A stretch of DNA of 64,000 bases from contig NZ_CP040932.1 of assembly GCF_006351965.1 (NCBI RefSeq), positions 3,596,001-3,660,000 of the forward strand. Reading direction: 5' to 3'. The position numbers and the translations under genes are program-made. Positions 58,519 to 64,000 of the stretch are shown one piece after another (position 1 is the stretch's first letter; every line of letters starts with the position of its first letter). The stretch is from Oceanicola sp. D3. GTDB lineage: Bacteria > Pseudomonadota > Alphaproteobacteria > Rhodobacterales > Rhodobacteraceae. The notes beneath the pieces are model-generated. The model made no database searches. It was not told the origin of the DNA and saw only the letters and a list, made by a program, of their open reading frames with translations.

Positions 58519-58653
58519 TTAACGGCCGGGGCGCGGCAGGGGAAGGTCGGCCAACTCGCGGGCGCTCATGGCGCGAAGCGCGGGGTGGGCAAGAGGGTCG
58601 GCCGGGTCGGAGGCCGGGGGCGAGGCAAAGAGAGTGCGGAGGTAACGGAGCAT
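58519..58653 (-). CDS. 44-residue protein next to the LysR gene
   Basis: MLRYLRTLFASPPASDPADP, then LAHPALRAMSARELADLPLP and RPGR. AAAGGA sits about 5 bases before the ATG. The tail MSARELADLPL recalls the end of DUF1127-type small proteins (L-x-R-E-L-x-D-L). Divergent from the LysR gene, 88 bases between start codons. Function unknown. Confidence 0.6.
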   Translation of the reverse strand: MLRYLRTLFASPPASDPADPLAHPALRAMSARELADLPLPRPGR

Positions 58654-58741
58654 GGGGCATCCTTTCAGCTAGGCTCAACATAGCCCCCAGCGCGACCCTT
58701 TTGGATTGCGCCTGTGCTGGATATGGCTTTAGTTTTTCTAT

Positions 58742-59632
58742 ATGCCTGATCTGAATGAAATTCCCCTCAATGCCCTGCGTGCCGCCGAGGCCGTGGCGCG
58801 GCTGGGCTCGCTCTCCAAGGCCGGCGCGGCGCTTGGGGTTTCACCCGGCGCGGTGAGCCAGCAGGTGGCGCGGGCGGAGGCGGCGCTGGGGCGGGCACTG
58901 TTTGAGCGCAGGCCGGGCGGGATGACACCGCTGGAGGGCACCGAGGAGATCTTTGCCAACCTCGCCGAAGGCTTCGCCCGCCTCACCCGCGCCGCAGAGG
59001 CGGCCCGGCGCGACCGGGCGCATGTTCTCACCGTCTCTGTCGCGCCGATCTTTGCGGCCCGCTTCCTGATCTGGCGGCTGGCCGATTTCACCCGCGCCCA
59101 TCCAGACATTCAGGTGCGGATCGACAGCGCGGTGGGGCTGGTTGATTTTGCCGCCTCGGATATCGACCTCGCGGTGCGGATCGGCCCGGGCGGCTACAAG
59201 GGCGTGGCCTGCGAGAGGCTGTTTGATCAGCGAATCGTGCCGGTATGCTCCGCCGATATGGCCGCGCAGGTGCAGAGCGCCGCAGACTTCTCCGCCCTGC
59301 CGATCATCCGAGACACCTCCGCCATGTTCGGCTGGAACAACTGGTTGCAGCCCGAAGACGCCGCCGTGGCGCTGGGCGGCGGGCCTGAGTTTTCAGACGC
59401 CTCGCTATGCTTTGACGCGGCGATGGCCGGGCAAGGGGTGTTTCTGGCCTTCGAGGTGCTGGCGCATGATCCGCTGGCGCGGGGCCAGGTGGTCGCGCCC
59501 CTGCCGCGCTGGCACAAAACCCAGCACGCCTATTGGCTGCTCCACGCCGAGGGGCGCAGCCTGAGCAACCCGGCGCGGTTGTTTCGGCGCTGGCTGAAGG
59601 GCGCGATTGCGGCGGAGGGGCTGGGCGGCTGA
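58742..59632 (+). CDS. LysR-family transcriptional regulator
   Basis: 296 residues. N-terminal winged helix with LNALRAAEAVARLGSLSKAG and SPGAVSQQVARAEAALG, then a periplasmic-binding-like effector domain. The opening MPDLNEIPLNALR resembles the GcvA branch. LysR regulators often control the divergent gene; here that would be the 44-residue gene and the membrane-protein pair. The ATG at 58742 has no clear ribosome site. Confidence 0.9.
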   Translation: MPDLNEIPLNALRAAEAVARLGSLSKAGAALGVSPGAVSQQVARAEAALGRALFERRPGGMTPLEGTEEIFANLAEGFARLTRAAEAARRDRAHVLTVSVAPIFAARFLIWRLADFTRAHPDIQVRIDSAVGLVDFAASDIDLAVRIGPGGYKGVACERLFDQRIVPVCSADMAAQVQSAADFSALPIIRDTSAMFGWNNWLQPEDAAVALGGGPEFSDASLCFDAAMAGQGVFLAFEVLAHDPLARGQVVAPLPRWHKTQHAYWLLHAEGRSLSNPARLFRRWLKGAIAAEGLGG

Positions 59633-59641
59633 GCGCCCGGT

Positions 59642-59665
59642 GGTGGGCAAATTGCCCACCCTACG
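59642..59665. repeat. Dispersed palindrome, copy 2
   Basis: GGTGGGCAAATTGCCCACC followed by CTACG, just after the LysR gene and before the end of the Sel1-like gene. Identical to copy 3 at 60171 over all 24 bases; one mismatch to copy 1 at 26505. Confidence 0.8.
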
Positions 59666-59669
59666 CAGA

Positions 59670-60134
59670 TTAACGGCCGATGAAGGCGCAGGCGTCGGCG
59701 TGGCCGAGATCACAGGCGCGGGTGGCGGCCACGCGGGTGGCGTCTTCGCTCTTCTCAGTGCCAATCCCGTTGGCATGCATCGCAATCAGCGCCACGCAGC
59801 CCTTCACGCTGTCCATGTCACAGGCGCGGTTGGCGTAGAAAAACCCGCGCTCGGGATCGGTGGGCAGCACATCGTCATAGGCAAGCGTGTAGCCGACATA
59901 CCAGCAAGACTCGCCGTGAGGGGCCTGCGCATCGTGGCAACGACCAAGGGCAGACAGCTGTATCATCGCCCGCTTCTGCGCCTCTCCGGCTGGCAAGTCC
60001 TGCGACATGAGGGCCTCGCGGCAGGCCTGATAATTGCCATTGGAGTCGCAATCCGCTTCCAATGCGGCCCGATCCTGCGCGGCAACAGGCAGGGTGAGGA
60101 GAGCGCAGGCAAGGGCGGCGAAGAGGCGGTGCAT
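59670..60134 (-). CDS. Cysteine-rich exported protein, Sel1-like
   Basis: 154 residues: signal sequence (about 1-20), then a helical stretch with many cysteines (CDSNGNYQACREAL, ALGRCHDAQ, CWYVGYTLAY, ACDMDSVKGCVALIAMHANGIG, ACDLGHADACAFIG). The repeated A-C-D-x-G/S ... G-C pattern is that of Sel1-type cysteine-rich repeats. Function unknown. ATG 60134. It is flanked on both sides by copies of the dispersed palindrome. Confidence 0.75.
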   Translation of the reverse strand: MHRLFAALACALLTLPVAAQDRAALEADCDSNGNYQACREALMSQDLPAGEAQKRAMIQLSALGRCHDAQAPHGESCWYVGYTLAYDDVLPTDPERGFFYANRACDMDSVKGCVALIAMHANGIGTEKSEDATRVAATRACDLGHADACAFIGR

Positions 60135-60170
60135 GGGCTGTGGTGCCTTTCTGGCTTGGGAGGGCGGGGT

Positions 60171-60194
60171 GGTGGGCAAATTGCCCACCCTACG
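60171..60194. repeat. Dispersed palindrome, copy 3
   Basis: GGTGGGCAAATTGCCCACC followed by CTACG, between the Sel1-like gene start and pdxJ end (it overlaps the last bases of pdxJ). Identical to copy 2, and in the same orientation. Confidence 0.8.
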
Positions 60195-60933
60195 CGCGGG
60201 CCTCGTCCATCAGGCGGCGCATTTCGTGGATGGCAGGCACGAGGCCTCGAAAGACTGCCTCGCCGATGATGAAGTGGCCGATGTTCAGCTCGCGCAGCTC
60301 GGGGAAGGCGGCGATGGGTTGCACGGTGTCATAGGTAAGGCCATGGCCCGCGTGCACCTCCAGCCCGAGGGAATGGGCGAAGGCGGACATCTCGCGCAGG
60401 CGCTCCAGCTCCTCGTCGCGCTCCTTCAGCCGCCCCTCGGCGTGGGCGTCGCAATAGGCGCCGGTGTGAAGCTCAACCACCGCCGCACCAATCCGGTGCG
60501 CGGCCTCGATCTGGCGTTGATCCGCAGCGATGAAGATCGACACGCGGCACCCTGCATCGGCCAGCGGGGCGATGAAATGGGCGAGCTTGTTCTCTTCACG
60601 CGCCACTTCCAGCCCGCCCTCTGTGGTGCGCTCCTCGCGCTTCTCGGGCACGATGCACACCGCATGGGGCTTATGGCGAAGGGCGATGGCCTGCATCTCC
60701 TCGGTCGCAGCCATCTCGAAATTCAGCGGCACGGTGAGCGCCTCGGTCAGCGCTTCGATATCGCCATCCGAGATATGTCGGCGGTCTTCGCGCAAATGCG
60801 CGGTGATGCCATCGGCCCCGGCCTCCTCGGCCAGCTTGGCGGCGCGGAGCGGATCGGGATAGGCCGAGCCGCGGGCGTTGCGGACGGTAGCGACGTGGTC
60901 GATGTTGACGCCGAGGCGGAGTTTTTCAGTCAT
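60190..60933 (-). CDS. pdxJ: Pyridoxine 5'-phosphate synthase
   Basis: 247 residues; joins aminoacetone phosphate and deoxyxylulose phosphate to form pyridoxine phosphate. [16 protein letters not shown] is the start of the TIM barrel, with EADGIT-like [16 protein letters not shown] and [14 protein letters not shown] 60933. Stop codon falls inside copy 3 of the palindrome. Confidence 0.96.
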   Translation of the reverse strand: MTEKLRLGVNIDHVATVRNARGSAYPDPLRAAKLAEEAGADGITAHLREDRRHISDGDIEALTEALTVPLNFEMAATEEMQAIALRHKPHAVCIVPEKREERTTEGGLEVAREENKLAHFIAPLADAGCRVSIFIAADQRQIEAAHRIGAAVVELHTGAYCDAHAEGRLKERDEELERLREMSAFAHSLGLEVHAGHGLTYDTVQPIAAFPELRELNIGHFIIGEAVFRGLVPAIHEMRRLMDEARA

Positions 60934-61052
60934 GCTGCAAGCCCTTTTTTGAGGCGGACCTTAGGGCGGGTTTTGCCGGGTTGGAAGGGGTGCTGCCGTG
61001 GGATGGTATGTGGCGCAGTTGAGCCGCCGTGCCAGCCCGATGCGCGCCGGGC

Positions 61053-61081
61053 AGCGCCGTCCCGCCCCCCGGGGCGGCGCT
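61053..61081. other. GC-rich hairpin in the pdxJ-DUF2062 gap
   Basis: AGCGCCGTCCC and GGGGCGGCGCT form an 11-base stem with one G-U pair and a C-rich 7-base loop. It has no T-run on either side. The remaining 281 bases of the gap (60934-61214) show no coding signal; the hairpin could be a Rho-linked stop or a processing site. Confidence 0.4.
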
Positions 61082-61214
61082 TCGGTTGCGTTGGCACCAT
61101 TCTGCAAGGTGAGATGACCACCGCGCCATAAAGTGCCCCAAACCAACGTTGCCTGCGCCACCCCGCAGGACGGCGCACCCCGGCTTTGGTTAGGAAGGCT
61201 GAAAGCGCCCTGCC

Positions 61215-61886
61215 CTACTCGCCCGCCACGTCGCTTTCCTGCTTCTTCCGCTTGGCGGCGATCTCTTGCAGCTTGGCCTTCAGCTGGCCCTTGCGGCGTT
61301 GCTGGTAGGCGGTGAGGACGGGCACGGAAACATAATAGCAGATCGTGGCGCAGATCACGCCGGGCACGATGCCGCCGATGAGATAGGGCAAGAACACATC
61401 ATCGAAGAAGCCCGCCAGCTTGCCCCAATGGGCCTTGTCGGGCGTGAAGATCGAGATGAAGTTGTTCCACAGGTCCGACATGGCACCCGAAAACGCCTTC
61501 ATCAGCCCATGGCTGTCATCCGGCCTCGGGCCGCGCCCGAAGACGGGGCGGGTGCCCAGCATCGCGTGGCCCAGATTGAGCGAGAGGGCCGCGATGATCG
61601 GAAAGGTGATCGGGTTGCCAAAGAACGTGCCGAGGATGGCGGCGAGGATATTGCCGCGCATGACCTTGGCAACGAGGAAGGCCGAAAGAAAGTGCAGCCC
61701 GTAGAACGGGGTGAAGCTCACGAGAACCCCGGCCCAGATGCCACGGGCAATGCGGTTGGGAGCGTCGGGCAGGCGGCGTAGCCTGTGGCGCACATATTGC
61801 GCCGCACGATACCAGCCGCCGCGCGGGTAGAAGAACTCGAGCACGATTCGTGCCCAGCTTCGCCTGTCCCTGCGCCTGAATACCAA
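61215..61886 (-). CDS. DUF2062 membrane protein
   Basis: 223 residues. RGIWAGVLVSFTPFYGLHF and GTFFGNPITFPII are DUF2062 signatures; three hydrophobic segments. The start is a TTG at 61886 (VFRRRDRR), because the family begins with this basic stretch. Ends in a basic tail. Lies 43 bases after rsh on the same strand, as in related species. Role unknown. Confidence 0.85.
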   Translation of the reverse strand: MVFRRRDRRSWARIVLEFFYPRGGWYRAAQYVRHRLRRLPDAPNRIARGIWAGVLVSFTPFYGLHFLSAFLVAKVMRGNILAAILGTFFGNPITFPIIAALSLNLGHAMLGTRPVFGRGPRPDDSHGLMKAFSGAMSDLWNNFISIFTPDKAHWGKLAGFFDDVFLPYLIGGIVPGVICATICYYVSVPVLTAYQQRRKGQLKAKLQEIAAKRKKQESDVAGE

Positions 61887-61929
61887 GCCTCTTCCCCTGC
61901 TCTGCGGCCCCGCCCCGGGGGCCGCTGGT

Positions 61930-64000
61930 TCATGGTTTGCGGTCCGTGTTCTTCACTCTCGCGATCTCGGCCACATCACTATCGGCCTCAAGCGCGGTCT
62001 GCACCATGTGCAGGTGCTCCACGTCACGCAAGTCCACATCTATCAAGAGACGATAAAAATCCTGTTTCCGGTCGATAAAGTGCAGATCGGATATATTCGC
62101 CTTCTGCTCCCCGATCAGGGTGCAGATGCGCCCGAGGATGCCCGCATCGTTGGAGATGGTCAGCTCGACGGTCACGGTGTTGACGGCACCGTGCTGGCCG
62201 GAGTGCCATTGGAGGTCAACCCAGCGGTCAGGCTCGTCGTCAAACTCCACCAGCACCGGGCAGTCGATGGCATGCACGATCACACCCTTGCCGCGATAGG
62301 TGATGCCAACAATCCGCTCGCCCGGCACCGGCTGGCAGCATTGGGCGCGGGTGGAGATCTGGCCTTCGGGTAGGCCCACAACCGAGCGGGCCTCATCCAC
62401 CACCTCGCCGCGATGGGCTTCGGCAAGGTCGGGATAGAGCGTGCTCACCACGTCACGCGCGGTCAGCTCGGCCGATCCGAGGCGCGCCAGCAGCTCTTCA
62501 TGGTCTACCAGCCCAAGCGTTCGGGCCGCCGTGGTCAGCGCCTTTTCCGTGGCCTTCTTGCCGACATGCTCAAAGGCCACGCGGGCCAGTTCGCGCCCGA
62601 GCTTGATAAAGCGCTCGCGGTCTTCTTCGCGGAGGGAGCGGCGGATGGCACTCTTGGCCCGGCCCGTCACCACGATATCCAGCCATGTCGGCTGCGGCCT
62701 CTGGCCCTCGGCGGTGATGATCTCCACCTGCTGGCCGTTCTTCAGCCGTGTCCAGAGCGGCACGCGCAGCCCGTCAATCTTGGCCCCCACGCAGCTGTCG
62801 CCAATGCGGGTGTGAATGCCATAGGCATAGTCGATCGGGGTCGCCCCGCGGGGCAGCTTGATCACATCGCCCTTGGGGGTGAAGCAGAACACCTGGTCCT
62901 GATACATCTCCAGCTTCACATGCTCGAGAAACTCGTCGTGGTCTTCCACGTCGAGCCTGTCAGTCAGCGAGCGGATCCATTGCGCCGGGTCGACGGCAAA
63001 GCGGTTTTCGGCGCGCACCCCGTCTCGGTAGCTCCAATGCGCGGCCACGCCAGCCTCGGCCACATCATGCATCTCGCGGGTGCGGATTTGCACCTCAACC
63101 AGCTTGCCGTCGCGGCCCGTCACAGTGGTGTGGATCGAGCGGTAGCCGTTGTTCTTGGGGGCCGAGATGTAATCCTTGAAGCGCCCGGGCACCGCCGTCC
63201 AGCGGGCGTGAATCGCGCCAAGCACGCGGTAACAATCCTCTTCGGAGTCGAGGATCACCCGGAAGCCATAGATATCGGCCAGCCGCGAAAAGCTCTTTTG
63301 CTTTTCCTGCATCTTCCGCCAGACGGAGAAGGGCTTCTTGGCGCGGCCCAGCACCTCGCCCTTTATGGCCGACTTCTTCAGCACCTTCTGAATGTCGCGG
63401 GTGATGCTGTCGATCACATCGCCGCTCTCACGTTGCAGCATGATGAAACGGCGGATGATCGAGTTGCGGGCCTCGGGGTTCAGCACTTTGAAGGCGAGGT
63501 CTTCCAACTCCTCGCGCATCCACTGCATCCCCATGCGCCCGGCGAGCGGCGCGAAGATATCCATCGTCTCGCGCGCCTTCTGCGCCTGCTTCTCGGGGCG
63601 CTGAAACTTGATGGTGCGCATGTTGTGCAGCCGGTCCGCCAGCTTGACGAGCAGCACGCGCGGGTCGCGGCTGACGGCCATGATGAGCTTGCGGAAGTTC
63701 TCGGCCTGCTTGGTCTCGGTGCTGGAAAGCTGGAGATTGGTCAGCTTGGTGACGCCATCCACCAGCTCGGCCACTTCGGCCCCGAACTGGCGCGACACAT
63801 CGGAGTAGCTGGCCATCGTGTCTTCGATGGTGTCATGCAGCAGCGCGGTGATGATCGTGTCATCATCCAACATCTGCCGCGCCAACAGCTCGGCCACAGC
63901 GACGGGGTGGGTAAAATAGGGCTCGCCCGACTGGCGCAGCTGGCCGTCATGCATCTTTTCGCCATAGGCAAAGGCCTCGGCGATCCGCTTGGCGTCACAG
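61930..64000 (-). CDS. rsh: Bifunctional (p)ppGpp synthetase/hydrolase, N-terminus beyond window
   Basis: At least 689 residues visible; the reading frame stays open through 64000, so the start lies outside (an ATG at 63954 is internal). HD hydrolase domain with LLHDTIEDT, synthetase domain with the RFKDYISAPKNNGYRSIHT region, TGS domain (VFCFTPKGDVIKLPRGATPIDYAY) and C-terminal ACT domain. This single RelA/SpoT homolog makes and breaks the alarmone in alphaproteobacteria. Confidence 0.96.
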   Translation of the reverse strand, partial: CDAKRIAEAFAYGEKMHDGQLRQSGEPYFTHPVAVAELLARQMLDDDTIITALLHDTIEDTMASYSDVSRQFGAEVAELVDGVTKLTNLQLSSTETKQAENFRKLIMAVSRDPRVLLVKLADRLHNMRTIKFQRPEKQAQKARETMDIFAPLAGRMGMQWMREELEDLAFKVLNPEARNSIIRRFIMLQRESGDVIDSITRDIQKVLKKSAIKGEVLGRAKKPFSVWRKMQEKQKSFSRLADIYGFRVILDSEEDCYRVLGAIHARWTAVPGRFKDYISAPKNNGYRSIHTTVTGRDGKLVEVQIRTREMHDVAEAGVAAHWSYRDGVRAENRFAVDPAQWIRSLTDRLDVEDHDEFLEHVKLEMYQDQVFCFTPKGDVIKLPRGATPIDYAYGIHTRIGDSCVGAKIDGLRVPLWTRLKNGQQVEIITAEGQRPQPTWLDIVVTGRAKSAIRRSLREEDRERFIKLGRELARVAFEHVGKKATEKALTTAARTLGLVDHEELLARLGSAELTARDVVSTLYPDLAEAHRGEVVDEARSVVGLPEGQISTRAQCCQPVPGERIVGITYRGKGVIVHAIDCPVLVEFDDEPDRWVDLQWHSGQHGAVNTVTVELTISNDAGILGRICTLIGEQKANISDLHFIDRKQDFYRLLIDVDLRDVEHLHMVQTALEADSDVAEIARVKNTDRKP

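Overview
The window is a high-GC stretch of ordinary chromosome, densely packed with genes. It looks like an alphaproteobacterium of the family Rhodobacteraceae, roseobacter-like; the genus cannot be settled from the sequence alone. The signs are the block rsh - DUF2062 - pdxJ ... acpS - lepB - lepB - rnc ... era - DUF1491 - recO, the block chvI-chvG-hprK-rapZ-EIIA-ptsH divergent from pckA, the pair twin-TM protein/cobalamin adenosyltransferase followed by etfBA, DUF6473, and a (2S)-methylsuccinyl-CoA dehydrogenase typical of the ethylmalonyl-CoA pathway. I see no prophage, insertion sequence, CRISPR array or integrase.

Layout. 1-2.2 kb (minus): end of an acyltransferase, then ftsX and ftsE. 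2.4-6.0 kb: a zinc-ribbon membrane protein facing a TIGR02302-type membrane protein. 6.1-10.2 kb (minus): lysA, a ClpP-fold membrane protein, and argH followed by three tiny related lipoproteins; tlpA is divergent. 10.8-15.7 kb: tag, an EAL protein, phaA-phaB, a DMT exporter and a 54-residue DUF465 protein. 15.8-22.4 kb: tRNA methyltransferase, DUF2007, polyprenyl synthase, ispE, a TPR lipoprotein-like secreted protein, ETF-ubiquinone oxidoreductase and tRNA-Trp. 22.5-33.3 kb (minus): a CorA/ZntB transporter, a two-subunit molybdenum hydroxylase, tuf, a DUF898/M48/lipoprotein operon, and parC. 33.4-40.4 kb: SH3 protein, SDR, twin-TM protein, cobalamin adenosyltransferase, etfBA, DUF6473, 3-hydroxybutyryl-CoA dehydrogenase, acyltransferase. 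40.4-48.2 kb: regulatory PTS/HPr kinase/RapZ/ChvGI cluster, then pckA and two related secreted proteins. 48.2-64.0 kb: TauE exporter, methylsuccinyl-CoA dehydrogenase, small secreted proteins, and the recO-era-rnc-lepB-acpS-pdxJ-rsh neighbourhood, broken by a LysR gene and small genes.

How the genes work together. Several genes belong to acyl-CoA and C2/C4 metabolism: acetoacetyl-CoA formation and reduction (phaAB), 3-hydroxybutyryl-CoA dehydrogenase, methylsuccinyl-CoA dehydrogenase, and the electron path acyl-CoA dehydrogenase -> EtfAB -> ETF-QO -> ubiquinone. pckA sets the gluconeogenic branch and lies beside ChvGI and the HPr/HPr-kinase relay. Look-alike LacI-type palindromes occur upstream of both etfBA and pckA, which suggests common carbon-state control. 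Many genes are joined by ATGA, GTGA, TTGA or TGATG overlaps, so translational coupling is the rule here.

Least explained: an 11-bp-periodic ATGCACA element found at two distant intergenic sites; three paralogous mini-lipoproteins coupled to argH; two paralogous secreted proteins coupled to pckA; and a dispersed palindrome in three copies.
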